21,501 bases of DNA, taken from contig JBBPTG010000350.1 of NCBI GenBank assembly GCA_038093975.1, positions 1-21,501 of the forward strand. Direction: 5' to 3'. Shown here in pieces: positions 9,584-20,077 of the stretch; positions within the stretch are counted from its first letter, which is position 1, and every line of letters starts with the position of its first letter. The notes beneath the pieces were generated by a model. That model did not search any database. It had not been told where the DNA came from and worked only from the letters and a program-made list of their open reading frames with translations. A program made the translations under genes and the position numbers. This stretch comes from Chalciporus piperatus. Lineage: Eukaryota > Basidiomycota > Agaricomycetes > Boletales > Boletaceae.

Positions 9584-9879
9584 GGCTCGGATTGAGTTAT
9601 TACGAGTTTCAGGGCATGTGGGCAGTGTTCACCATGGTGTGGTGGCTACCGAAGCATTCCTTCTACCATAATCACGTATCAAAACTCAGGAAATGTACAA
9701 TATACAGGCAATATCATGATTACACTCGAAGCATAGGCTATGTTGCTAGTTGGATGGCAGCTGCTGTTTGAAATCTCATACCAAGCATCAGGCTGTAGAT
9801 CACGATCGAGCACCCAGTTGGAGCTGCTTCGAAAAAGGCGTCAGGAGTTGTTTCAAGTTCCCGCCACCAACATTACCCT
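9584..9879. other. Intergenic
   Basis: No feature is seen apart from presumed 3' UTR of the HNH-like gene. Confidence 0.3.
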
Positions 9880-10140
9880 TCAGGTGTACCGTGGCACAAG
9901 ATCGTTAGACGAGACTCCGCCGTCGCCCATGATGATGGGTAGGTTGTGGTCTGATTGCCATGCGTATTCCAAATCGATGGACTAGGTTCCAGATGAGCGC
10001 CGTGGCCGGGTAGTCAAAATCCCAGTATTGGCGCGGGCTTCGTGGCTGCTGCTACTGACGAGTCCAGTCCGAGGTTCAACCAAGGCAGTGACGTGATCAT
10101 GATGAGCTCAAGGGATTTGAACTTTGAGGACGGTCTTCAT
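9880..10140 (-). pseudogene. Frameshifted gene relic, family unrecognised
   Basis: On the minus strand several protein-like pieces follow each other in different frames. From about 10140 comes MKTVLKVQIP, then ELIMITSLPWLNLGLD with a following KPAP, then YWDFDYPATALIW. The last piece is DLEYAWQSDHNLPIIMGDGG, ending at a TGA at 9882-9880. The aromatic, ordered composition is unlike random DNA, but at least two frameshifts separate the pieces and no splice sites repair them. I read it as the C-terminal end of a dead gene. Its left neighbour is the acidic-tail gene; nothing indicates a shared function. Confidence 0.45.
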
Positions 10141-10875
10141 TGTGTCTTGGGGCCAGCGATCCAGACGGCCTTGCGATCTGAGTCCGCGGGTCGCTTATTA
10201 GTCTCCCGTAGGCACCCCCAGGAAGACAGTCGTTTCTACTCTTCGGGTCGCTTGCAGTTACCAGTAGACAATTTCTGCACCAAGCTGGAAACCCGGTAAA
10301 GAGTACAACGTGAACAAGGTTCAAAGAAATTCAGTTCGCTGTCTTCCAGTCATTTACGTTACGTTCCCTCTCTTCCAGTGTGTCCCATATATCGCTTCCG
10401 CCACCATGCCTTACGTTGCGTCGGGGTCAAGTGCATCCTAAAACGTGTTTGCGCAAGCGCCACTCCGTTGAACCTGTTCACCGTTTATTGTCAATGACCC
10501 CGAGTTGAAAGTTCTTCAGGTTTACTGAAGCGGCTATCGAAGGGGATCTGAATTTGGTGGGATCAGCGTCCCTCGCGATATATCTCGACAAAGTGGAGAG
10601 GCAGCCTGAGAGCCTGGAGGCATTCCCTTGCGCTTTGCCTTCCCCTCTCTGTCCCCTCAGTCCAGCTCTTCAGTTTGTGATTTGTTTTCTGTGGTCTAAG
10701 ACTTCGGGAGTTTCTAAAATGGGCCCGGCGGCTTGTATGACACGACCATCGGCCCGGGTACGTTATTCGTGGTGGTTCAAGCTTGAGGACTGGTCGCACT
10801 GACGAGATACGGGGATGATTGATAGTGAGTCTATTTATCAAAAGAGATTTGTGTTCGTGATTGAGTCTTTCGGAT
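10141..10875. other. Gene-poor stretch
   Basis: No gene can be supported. Open frames of up to 92 codons exist on both strands but lack splice context and domain-like composition. Part may be further decay of the relic to the left. Confidence 0.3.
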
Positions 10876-13027
10876 TACCACAGTTCAGTCCAGCATTCAA
10901 TTACAAGTCCATGGCAGGACAGTTCAAGAAGATCGATCATCGTATGAGGAAACGGAAGGCAAAGCTGTGTCGCTTGCGGTTTGAATTTACGAAGCCACTT
11001 TGGTTCGAAGAGTGTATTGTCTGAAGGGGAGGGACGATCTGTCAGCTGGGAGTGAGTATTGATCTTGTGATCGCTGGGTAGGAGTTTCCTCGCTTCTCTC
11101 TGGCGCGTCTCGTCGTTTCGTATGCTTTGGGTGTGGGACCGAAAACTTGATAGGGTCTCAAACCGTCAAGAAAGCCACTGTCGGTTCTCTTGAATGGGGG
11201 AGTATCTAAGATGAATCTACTACAACGTATCGCGCAAGTATAGTTGCGTCAAGGTAGGTATCAACGACGTGAACTCTTCCCGTCCCAACTTGGATATGTT
11301 CGCTGCATGGATCTCGAGAGTCTCCAGTGAACACTTTGATCGCGAAAAGCACGCCTCGAACGATATGTGTGGCCAGTCTGATTCCATCGTGAGGTTGAGA
11401 TGGCGCAAACTGGGCAAGGTCAACACGTTCAGAAGTATATCAATAGACCCTTCTTTGACGCAAAGGGTCAGAGAGCTAAGCGTGTGATGAGCGGGGAGAG
11501 TGTAGTGGTCCCCAGCCCTAATGGTGCGCATTGATACAGTCATGTCTTCAAGCTGAGGACAGAACTGGAGTAGCATCAGGCAATATAGTGTGCCATGGGC
11601 GACGTCCAGCCTGACGCGGGTCAGTCCCGTCCACCCAGGATTGAAGACCGTGAAAAGAGCACGGGTGGAGCTCTCGTCATCAAGTTGCGCAAAGGTCATG
11701 TTGACTGTACGACGCCTATCCGGCAGGGACACCTCTGGCGTGGAAGTATCATTGAGAACATCCTCGACATTGAGGCCGTTGTCAACCAGCAGGCGACGCA
11801 AATTTGGGAATATCAGCGTGTCCAGAGGTGAAAGGATGGAGTTAGTCCCGCGCCGTATGCCCAACGTACGTAGTTTCGAATGTGTCAGTGTGATAGGGTT
11901 ATCAGATCTCTGAATGAAGACAGGGGAGAAGACGAAGCTCTCCAGATTGGGACACGTTTGCAGGAGGGTCAAGAAGATGGTATTATTGCCAGGTCGTGGG
12001 ACGCCATAAAACCTCACCGCGAGGCGTGTGAGGTTCGTCCATCCTGGATTGAAGAAAGACAAAGCCTGCGTGGAAAAGGCAGGGGAAATGATGACCAGAG
12101 TATGAGGGCGGGGGCGCGGTTGGGTGATCGATATATTCCGACTCGTGGCAACCGGGCCTTTAAGATAGAGGCGCTCCAGATTAGGAACATCCGCAAGCAA
12201 AAGATCCAACCCATCAGCAGACTCAAAGTCGATGTTGAGGGCTGTGCACCGACTGGTGTACAGTCGCGAGAACTCTGTGGCCATTGTTGGCCAGTGCATG
12301 TGGAACCGTCGGGTCAAGCGGATTTTAACTTGAAGTGAAAGCGGGCAACGAGCCGAATTCGTGAGCCAGTGTTTATAGAGGGAAAACAGTCGCTCCAGGT
12401 CCCGACTAATCTCTGCGATAGACAACGAACACCACAATCTTGGGGTACTGAGCGCGACCTCCCGCCATCCCCTACAGATCTGCGTCAACAACAACGGCGC
12501 GTGTCGTATATTCGGTGTGAGGTACGTGTGGTTGGGCAAACATTGCATGAAGGTATGGCTGAGCACATCTGAGGGGAGGCGGCGGATACAGGTCATGAAG
12601 CCCTCGTGCGTCGTCATCGAAGACGCAATCTGCTCGCGCTTGTCCGTGAGCGCACGAACAGTTGATTGGATTTGCTCGAGGATGGCGTCAATGACATTGA
12701 GATGCTCCCGACACTGGGACACGATGTCGCGCATCGGCGGGATCTCCATGGCCGAGGCGGTATAGTTTGAGGTAGAGCACTTGGAGTACCGGGTGTCGAT
12801 GGATGGAAACTGTCGTACGCGATCAGAGTTTCATTACGCGGGGAGACAGATAGTACCAGTACTCACGATTGACACAGGATCAAAGGCCTTGAGCTGTTGG
12901 GACGTTGTAAGACAGCACGGTAACAAGTTGTTTGAATAGAATACTCACTTCTCGAAGCAGGTTTTCAACCGACATTTTTTGTCAAACGTGGACTGGATGG
13001 ACTTTCGAGGTCTACTGTAGTCTGCAA
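10876..13027. repeat. Segmental duplication, left copy (2.15 kb)
   Basis: From taccacagttcagtccagc on the left to the tctgcaa on the right, this segment matches 14658-16799 in the same orientation. It holds one F-box gene with ~340 bp of its 3' flank and ~50 bp of 5' flank. Flanks and introns look more alike than parts of the coding region. Confidence 0.9.
11220..12975 (-). CDS. F-box-like / LRR-like protein, paralogue 2 (547 aa, 3 exons)
   Basis: Minus-strand exons 12975-12949, 12893-12867 and 12809-11220, with introns at the same positions and phases as paralogues 1 and 3. The leader exons encode MSVENLLRE and LKAFDPVSI. The coiled coil is at ~45-80 and the F-box (RRLPSDVLSHTFMQCLP) at ~94-140, with His-Thr-Phe where the others have His-Ile-Phe. 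Leucine-rich units follow, and the C-terminus is LTQLYLRDTL. The role inferred from the family is an SCF substrate adaptor. A TATATA motif ~90 bp upstream (13064-13069) lies just outside the duplicated segment, so among the two duplicates only this copy keeps it. Confidence 0.85.
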
Positions 13028-13063
13028 AGAGGGTCGGCGAGGCACACATTCGGAGTCGGAGCC

Positions 13064-13069
13064 TATATA
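13064..13069 (-). promoter_or_regulatory. Probable TATA box of F-box paralogue 2
   Basis: TATATA on the minus strand, about 90 bp before the ATG at 12975. It lies to the right of the duplication boundary (13027) and is absent upstream of paralogue 3. Confidence 0.45.
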
Positions 13070-13160
13070 CGGCCTAGGCTAGCACGAGAACCAAACGAGA
13101 ACTCGATCGTAAAATTTAGAACACTAAGAAACAGCGAATGTACGATCTACATGCATCCGA

Positions 13161-14657
13161 CTACTGACCAACAACTGCCCGCTTGAGAGTCACCAAGGGG
13201 GACATTAGAACCCCCAATTCAAGGCCGGCTAGTCCTCCGATTGGCCCGGCGGCAACTTCGTTTCCCTTGTTAGCACAATCCAGAACAACTGAACCCAGGT
13301 CCGAGTCACTGAAGAATCGTCCGAATACCCCGCGGTCACCAGAGTACTCTTGGATTTTCTTCTTCTCGCGTTCGGTTGCAGCTAGTTGCAGCAGCAGCTC
13401 GAGCTGCTGCTGACGAGCTTGATCCGCCTGGACTGGCGCTCTCTTTCGCGGGTTGCATATGCCGTCCTCGCCTGCTCTTGGCGGCGTTCTGGCTCCAGGA
13501 GGAACAACTCCTTGGAAGCTCGCGTCGCCTCTATCTTCTCTTCCTGGAGTTGCTTTGTCTCTCGCTCCGCTTTGAGGTGGAGAGCCTTGATATTTGCGGC
13601 TTCCTTCTCGGTGCTCTCGCGCAAGGCCGCTATCGCTTTCTGTTCGACCGCGAGGTCCGCACGGGCCTGGTCGAGAGTCCTCTCCAATCTCTTCCGATCG
13701 TACTCGGCAAGCTCCATTTTCTTCTCCAGTTGCATGCGCTCTTCCGCCAATTGCGCTCTCAGAGTGTGATCGCGTGCAGGCCTCATCCATCTCCCTCTTC
13801 AGATCGTGTGCATGTTTCTTCTGGAGCTCCTGCAGCTGTTCTGTACGGACAGCGCCAGTGGCCGTGTCTCCAATCTTCGCGCCAGCTTGCACCTCCTTCT
13901 GGACCTGAGTCTCAACTTGCGGGAGAGGAATGAGATCCCACATGATCTGTCGCGCGGACTCGATGTTGGTATCGTGACGACGGAGCTGGGCTCCGCCGCT
14001 AATGAGGTCTTTAAAGGCACCACGCTCTAGGGCATCCCTGCGCTGGACTCCCTCAGCCTCGCTGACGTTACCCCAGAACGTAGTGACGATGCGGACGTTG
14101 CAAAGGCTCTGATCTCTGCAGAGCAATTTGAACATTCTGAGGTTCTTTCGCGACTGACCGCCGACGCGGGGGTCCCAGATGCGGTGCATGTAGATGACAC
14201 CGTTGAGCTTCTGCCTCTCGCTACAGAGCTTCGTTGATCAGAAATTCGAGATAAGAGTTGATCGAGTGCACGTACCCAGTCTCGGGCTCGAGGAAACGAA
14301 CGATTTTCTCCAAAATGTCCGTGTCAGTAACGCCTTCTCGAGAATCGTCGAAACCAGGCGTGTCGATAAGCATGATGGTGCGACTCCAGGCGATGTTGAA
14401 CGTTTCGGATTCGAGGTCATGGCCGATATGAATGCTATTGTCGTTGGTAAGGAGATTGATGGACTGTAGCGAAAACATAAGTCTCTGTCGGATGGGGCAT
14501 CTCATACCCACCGTTGACTTTCCTGGTAGGCGAAGAGGGAAAGGTGAACATGCGTCTCGGGATAGACTCGGCAAATGTACTATCACTCGACGTCATCGCT
14601 GACCCACTCTAGTCCGGTCCAATAGGACATATGGGCACCCGCCGAGACCTCTCAGGG
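13161..14657 (-). CDS. P-loop GTPase with coiled-coil tail, probably damaged
   Basis: Minus-strand pieces: ~14657-14604 (5' end unclear), an 11-nt exon 14522-14512, then 14463-14276 and 14220-13161. They join as GKST|SINLL (P-loop end), LIDTPGFDD (G3), YMHRIWDPRVGG and IVTTFWGNV (G4 region), followed by a long helical tail (EQLQELQKKHAHDLKREMDE). It resembles fungal AIG1/septin-like G-domain proteins with a coiled-coil tail. Three oddities are seen. The 5' end stops where the duplicated F-box segment begins. The first P-loop glycine is lacking in the open frame (DRTRVGKST), although one base of shift gives GPTRVGKST-like coding. Between ~13786 and ~13440 the coiled coil (EERMQLEKKMELAEYDRKRL) is coded in the next frame, while the main frame stays open as Gly/Pro/Arg-rich sequence. 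It then returns to QQQLELLLQLAATEREKKK. Probably a decaying gene. Confidence 0.6.
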
Positions 14658-16799
14658 TACCACGGTTCAATCCAGCATTCAATTACAAGTCCACAGGACA
14701 GTTCAAGAAGATCGATCGTCGCATGAGGAAACGGAAGGCAAAGCCGTGTCGCTTGCGGTTTAAATTTACGAAGACACTTTGGTTAGAAGACTGTATTATC
14801 TTGAGGGGAGGGACGATCTGTCAGCTGGGAGTGAGTATTGATATTGTGATCGCTGGGTAGGAGTTTCCTCGCTTCTCTCTGGCGCGTCTCGTCGTTTCGT
14901 ACGCTTTGGGTGTGGGACCGAAAACTTGATAGGGTCTCAAACCGTCAAGAAAGCCACTGTCGGTTCTGTTGAATGGGGGAGTATCTAAGATGAATCTACT
15001 ACAACGTATCGCGCAAGTATAGTTGCGTCAAGGTAGGTATCAACGACGTGAACTCTTCCCGTCCCAACTTGGATATGTTCGCTGCATGGATCTCGAGAGT
15101 CTCCAGTGGACAGTTTGATCGCGAAAAGAACTCCTTGAACGATGTATGCGGCCAGTCCGATGACATCGTGAGGCTGAGATGACGCAAACTGGGCAAGGTC
15201 AACTCCTCCAGAAATATATCAACGGACCCTCGTTGGACACAAAGGGTAAGAGAGCGAAGCGTGTGATGGGCGGGGGGAGTGAAGTGCTGCCCACTCCTAA
15301 CGGTGAGGATTGATACAGCCAGGTCTTCAAGCCAAGGAAAAAACAGGAGTGGCATCAGGCAATAAATTGTGCCGTGGCGACCGTCCAGCCTGAGGTGGGT
15401 CAGCCCCGTCCACCCAGGATTGAAGAGTGTGAAAAGATCACGGGTGGCTGGCTGGTTGTGAAATTCCACGAAGGTCATGTTGAACGTACGGCACCCATCT
15501 GGCAAGGACTCCTCTGGCGTGGAAATATCATTGAGAACAGCATTGACATCTGGGGGGCAGTCAACCAGCAGGCGACGCAAATTTGGGAATCTCAGCGAGC
15601 GCAGAGGCGAAACGTCGGAGTGAGCCTGGCGCTCTACGGCCAACACGCGTAATTTTGAATGTATCAGTGGGATAGGTTTATCAGGACTCCTGATGATGAC
15701 AGGGCAGAAGACGAAGATCTCCAGATTGGGACACATTTGCAGGAGAGTCAAGAAAATGGTATTGTCGGTGATTCGGTGGCAACCGAACGACACCGCGAGG
15801 CGTGTGAGGTTCGAGCATCCTGGATTGAAGAAAGCCAAAGTCTGTGTGGAAAAGGCAGGGGATATGATGACCAGAGTGTGAAGGCGGGGGCGCGGTTGGG
15901 TGATTGACATATTCCGACTCGTGGCAACCGGGCCTTGAAGATAGAGGCGCTCCAGATTAGGAACATCCGCAAGCAAAAGATCCAACCCATCAGCAGACTC
16001 AAAGCCGATGTTGAGGGCTGTGCACCGACTGGTGTACAGTCGCGACAACTCTGGCCAGTGCGTGCGGAACCGTCGGGTCAAGCGGATTCCAAGTGAAAGC
16101 GGGCAGTGACCTGAATTCGCGAGCCAGCGTTTGTAGAGGGGAAACAGTTGCTCCTCCCGCCCAGACAAAATCTCTGCGATAGACAACGAACACCACAATC
16201 TTGGGGTGCCAAGCGCGACCGCTCGCCATCCCCGACAGATCTGTGTCAACAACAACGGCGCGGCTTCTATATCCGGGGTGAGGTACGTGCGATTGGGTAA
16301 ACATTGCATGAAGATATGGCTGAGCACATCTGAGGGGAGGCGGCGGATACACGAGATGAAGCCCTCGTGTGTCTTCATCGATGACGCGATCTGCTGACGC
16401 TTGTCGCTTAGTTCGTGAACAGTTGATTTGATTTGCTCGAGGATGGTATCAATGACACTGAGCTGCTCCCGACACTGGGTCACGATGTCGAGCATCGGCA
16501 GGATGTCCGTGTCCGAGGCGGCATGGTTTGAGGTAGAGTACTTGGAGTACGGGGTGTCGATGGATGGAAACTGTGGTGGGCGATCAGAGTTTTCATTACG
16601 CAGGAAGACAGATAGTACCAGTACTCACGATTGACACAGGATCAAAGGCCTTGAGCTGTTGGGACGTTGTAAGACAGCACGGTAACAAGTTGTTTGAATA
16701 GAATACTCACTGCTCGAAGCAGGTTTTCAACCGACATTTCTTGTTAGACGTGGACTAGATTGACTGGATGGTATTTTCGAGGTCTACTCTAGTCTGCAA
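14658..16799. repeat. Segmental duplication, right copy (2.14 kb)
   Basis: Partner of 10876-13027, same orientation. Its left boundary abuts the 5' part of the GTPase gene. Its right boundary falls ~60 bp upstream of the F-box start codon, so little of the original promoter came along. Confidence 0.9.
14999..16737 (-). CDS. F-box-like / LRR-like protein, paralogue 3 (541 aa, 3 exons)
   Basis: Minus-strand exons 16737-16711, 16655-16629 and 16570-14999. The leader exons give MSVENLLRA and LKAFDPVSI. The ATG at 16495 is internal; the frame is open and homologous upstream of it to the splice acceptor. The coiled coil (REQLSVIDTILEQIKSTV) and F-box (RRLPSDVLSHIFMQCLP) are almost those of paralogue 1. 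The middle and C-terminus (SKLGREEFTSLIPTLTQL) follow paralogue 2. A central block (SPDKPIPLIHSKLRVLAVER) is unlike either. The role inferred from the family is an SCF adaptor. The promoter of paralogue 2 is not present upstream, so expression may differ or be absent. Confidence 0.85.
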
Positions 16800-17071
16800 G
16801 GAAGCTGAACGTGAAGTTGAACGTTTGAACAGAGTGTGAGCTCGAGGCAAGGTCGAGGTGCCACACTGCACTGGTGTCGCTTCGTGCGAATGGATGGTTC
16901 GGGATCATCCAGTTCCGGTTTGGTGTCGACGGGATCCCGAAAGGGACCTAAATGTTCTTCATGCACAGAGACCGTGACACACATGCCAGTCAGGTATTCC
17001 TTCAAACCGTTGCCACAAGACCACTGACCAAACAACATCCTTTGAAGTTCCATCGTTGTCAATACTCCATC
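16800..17071 (+). other. Intergenic between divergent F-box and kinase genes
   Basis: Upstream region of the kinase gene and, on the other strand, of F-box paralogue 3. A minus-strand open frame (17191-16784) covers it but shows no domain and overlaps the first coding exons of the kinase gene. No TATA box is recognised. Confidence 0.3.
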
Positions 17072-19531
17072 ATGGGTAAGTTTCTGGAGGTCCTGGGCGT
17101 ACTGTTCATTGACGTCTTGCCTAGAAAAGGTCCATTTTCTCATCTGTCTCGGGGGCAGCGTGCACCTCAGCCCAAAGATCAGCAAGAACACCCTGCTAGA
17201 TAGACTACTTCAATCGCTCCTTGGTATGATGACGGTCCCAGAAGGCCTCACAATCTACAAGTTCGGCACTCCACTGCCAGCAATTGGTGGCACGGGCGAG
17301 AACCTCGTTGAAAAAATTGCTTCAGCGAGGGCGGATTGGATCGAGTTATCGCGAAGAAAGCGCGTCAAAGATTTGGCGGACGATCAGTACCTGTGCGATG
17401 AATACGTCTGTTTGATTGTCGACCTTCCCGCAGGCGAGTGATATCATGTTAGCATACAAATTTTGTCGTCGTTAATGCCCTTCGATAGGAGAGCCTCTTA
17501 ACGCTGTTACCGCCTTGTGGGTTTACCACAATGCGCTGTTCAAATCCCTCCAGATCCATCTAGGGAATATCAAGTTATTCTCAAAGGATGATGTTTTACA
17601 CAACTTGGGGAGCGACGACTTCTGGGGCCATGGGGAGCCACGGACGAACCCTGCCATCAACCAGTTGGAGACTGACTTGGTTGCAAAACGCACTTTTGAC
17701 GTGGGTATTCAATTTTTTTTTCCAGTCACAACACCGGTCCAACTCCTCAATAGCCTCCAATACCCAATGACATTGATACTCCGAACGACTTCGATATTGC
17801 CATGCGATATCCTCAGCATTTCGCGGAATACTTCGCGCAACGGCATTCACCTACCGCCGAATCTGTCGTCGACAGCGCAAGAGAGTTCATAGCGTTCTTT
17901 TCCCCGTTTCGTTGCCACGCCAAGGACGCCGACCGGATTTCCGATATGATTACTTTATCACACATGAAAGCATATCATCTTGCCACCCACTTCCTCCTGC
18001 CACCTTTCTTTGTTGGCAAACCATCGAATTCCAAAACTACGTTCAAGACGTGAGTGCACATCCCTACCCGCGCAATTGTCTATTTACCCCTCACATGTCA
18101 CAGAGAATCACATTGGAAATTTCCCATCTTCTTGGCTACCCGCGCAGATCCCACCGTTTGGTCCAAATTAACACCGAATAGCGATTTTAGCGTCTTTGTC
18201 GACGAGCATAACTTCCCGTTGTTGGTGTGCGAAGCTATTCCCAAGACTGGATCGGATCGATGGTGCATGTTACTCCAAGGAATTGCTCTGACTCGCACGC
18301 TATATTGTCTCAGGAAGCGGGAGAGCATCATTACTTTCTTTATTGTAGTTGTACACCTTCGTCCGAACTTGATTGCAGAACGCTACATAATCATGCAAAC
18401 GGACCCGATTGGAAAGGTTTGGTCTCAGGCTTCACTCTTCATACCAGAGACTGAAGATGATTCCAGGTTGCTATTGCTCAGACAGACTATGATCTGAAGA
18501 ACCCTGATCGCTCGCGCGATTTCCTTGAGGAAATGTTCAATCTCCAACTCAAGCTAGACGCCATGACCGCGGAACTTGACAGTGCGAAGAAAGCAGACCT
18601 GAGAGCAATTGCGAAAGTTGCCGCTCCGATCACCTCCCTGTCCCAACGAAGAGAGCAGGAGTTGAGATGGGAGCAACCGACACCAGAGGGGTCGACGTCG
18701 GAGGAATCACAGAACGAATATAATTTTACCCAAGATGCTGATGTCCTGGAGTGCTTAAACGAGATACACTGCGTGTCAGACGCCCTCGTGGCTGGGGTAT
18801 GGGGTATGAATGCTGGTCGATCTGACTGTCTTCGATGTTGACCTCGATTTTAGCACGAAAACGTAGCGATGATCTCCCGCGCATCCGATCCAAATGATCA
18901 AGGGTTTCTCAAATTTACGACAACCGCAACGGAGGTCAAAATACTGAAGCACCTCATGAATATCGCCGCTCCTGACAACCACACCATATCTGGAGTTCGA
19001 GTTTGGCCCCGTCGCTCTGGGGTGTTTGTTATCTACACCCCGTCTGGTGGGAACCATCTTACCGACCTCCGATACCCCGATAAGCATGTGTGGTCGGCCG
19101 CAAAACAGCTGATCGAAGGCGTCGCGTTTATGCACAAGCACCGCGTCGCTCATCTCGACATAAAGCCTGCGAACGCTCTCATTCCTGTGGATGGCGGCCG
19201 TCTTTCGATCATCGACTTCAACCTTGCCATGTTCGTCAAGACACCGGAGCAGAAAGTTCGTGGCAAGGTGGGAACGGAGGGCTACATCGCGCCTGAAGTC
19301 CTCGCATGGGTCGCCTACGATCCGATTCGTGCTGACCTTTGGTCATGCGGTAAGACCGTACTGCGATTAGCGACTCTGATGCATGACCCATCCAACAGCC
19401 GGAGGCAGAAAGAGTTCCTCCTTGGTATTGCCAAACAGCTGCTCGACGGTGATCCGCGTCAGCGACCGACTATGTCGGAGGTGTTCGATCGAATGGTTGT
19501 CTTCGAGTGCGACTCTGTCGAGCGTCCGTAA
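17072..19531 (+). CDS. Multidomain protein with C-terminal protein kinase, Crinkler-like layout (713 aa, 7 exons)
   Basis: Exons 17072-17075, 17125-17433, 17489-17700, 17754-18049, 18104-18416, 18467-18796 and 18854-19531; all phases agree and intron 2 is GC-AG. Residues 1-~104 look like a small header domain (KVHFLICLGGSVHL, YLCDEYVCLIVDLP). Residues ~285-345 read DFSVFVDEHNFPLLVCEAI (D301, E317), a weak PD-(D/E)xK-type nuclease pattern without the lysine. The kinase spans ~485-705: HLDIKPAN (D590, K592, N595), DFN in place of DFG (D609), APE (634-636), DLWSCG (D649) and R692. The usual VAxK lysine is not visible (HENVAMISR). The order header, nuclease-like, kinase resembles fungal Crinkler-type proteins, known in other organisms as effectors or genome-conflict proteins. 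The first-exon call (M-E) is the weakest part. It is unlikely to be a FunK1 kinase, whose catalytic loop differs. Confidence 0.68.
17434..17488 (+). other. GC-AG intron
   Basis: A 55-nt intron with donor G|gcgagt and acceptor cgatag. It joins CLIVDLPA to GEPLNAVTALWVY in phase; unspliced, the frame stops after three codons. Confidence 0.55.
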
Positions 19532-19851
19532 ATGTCAATATCAGGTGATACTACGAGAGTGTGACTTGGACGATCATCGATCATCTGCAAGATCAGAATC
19601 GTGCACCATGTGTTCGGCTGGGTGTTCCATGCAAGGTTGGCAATTGTATGCTGGCTCGATCTTCACCGACGCGATCATGATCGTCCTAGCATACACATGT
19701 TAACGGGGTGACAAAGGAGCCTTGAAATTTATAGATCCAGTACTTCAAGATTTGTCGAGGACTCGAAGCAACCAGGAAACCGGGGGAGGAGGCGCGTAGA
19801 TTTCCATTTTTGTATGGAAGCAAACAAACAGAGCAGGCGGCATCTGCAATC
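19532..19851. other. Gene-poor stretch after the kinase gene
   Basis: Presumed 3' UTR and spacer; no gene recognised on either strand. Confidence 0.3.
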
Positions 19852-19995
19852 GTCCTGGCAGTAGTCTCGAACCATCCGTTTCAGGAAGCGGTCGGGCTGA
19901 CACCCGAATCTTCCGCTTCCGTTTTGGTCTTCGGAAGATCCCGAGGCCGTCCGAGGCGAAGACCAAAACGGATGGTTCGAGACTACTGGCAGGAC
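19852..19995. repeat. 144-bp T-shaped foldback element
   Basis: Outer arms 19852-19881 and 19966-19995 are inverted repeats matching at 29 of 30 bases. Inside are two further hairpins. One is 19884-19920 (ggaagcgg/ccgcttcc enclosing tcggg/cccga); the other is 19918-19933 with 19957-19972, a perfect 16-bp inverted repeat (tccgttttggtcttcg). The word ccgttt occurs in both left arms, so the right arm aaacgg can pair with either, giving alternative folds. No coding potential and no clear target-site duplication were found. Confidence 0.85.
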
Positions 19996-20031
19996 CCGAA
20001 CAAGTTCTGTCAAGCCCATCACGCAACGACG

Positions 20032-20077
20032 TGACAACGTTGCCTTGCTCATAACGGGATTAGACTACACGTTGTCA
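20032..20077. repeat. Short inverted repeat
   Basis: tgacaacgt at 20032-20040 and acgttgtca at 20069-20077, a perfect 9-bp inverted repeat with a 28-nt loop, shortly downstream of the foldback element. Confidence 0.5.

Noticed and set aside
10815..11024. Plus-strand 69-codon frame in the F-box 3' flank
   Set aside because: It exists in both duplicate flanks, but most differences change amino acids and the stop is not kept, so it is not under protein selection.
16784..17191. Minus-strand open frame of 135 codons upstream of the kinase gene
   Set aside because: It overlaps the first exons of a well-phased plus-strand gene, shows no domain and has no splice partner.
18869..19531. Stand-alone small kinase gene starting at the ATG at 18869
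   Set aside because: The kinase N-lobe continues upstream through an in-phase intron into exon 6, so this ATG is internal.
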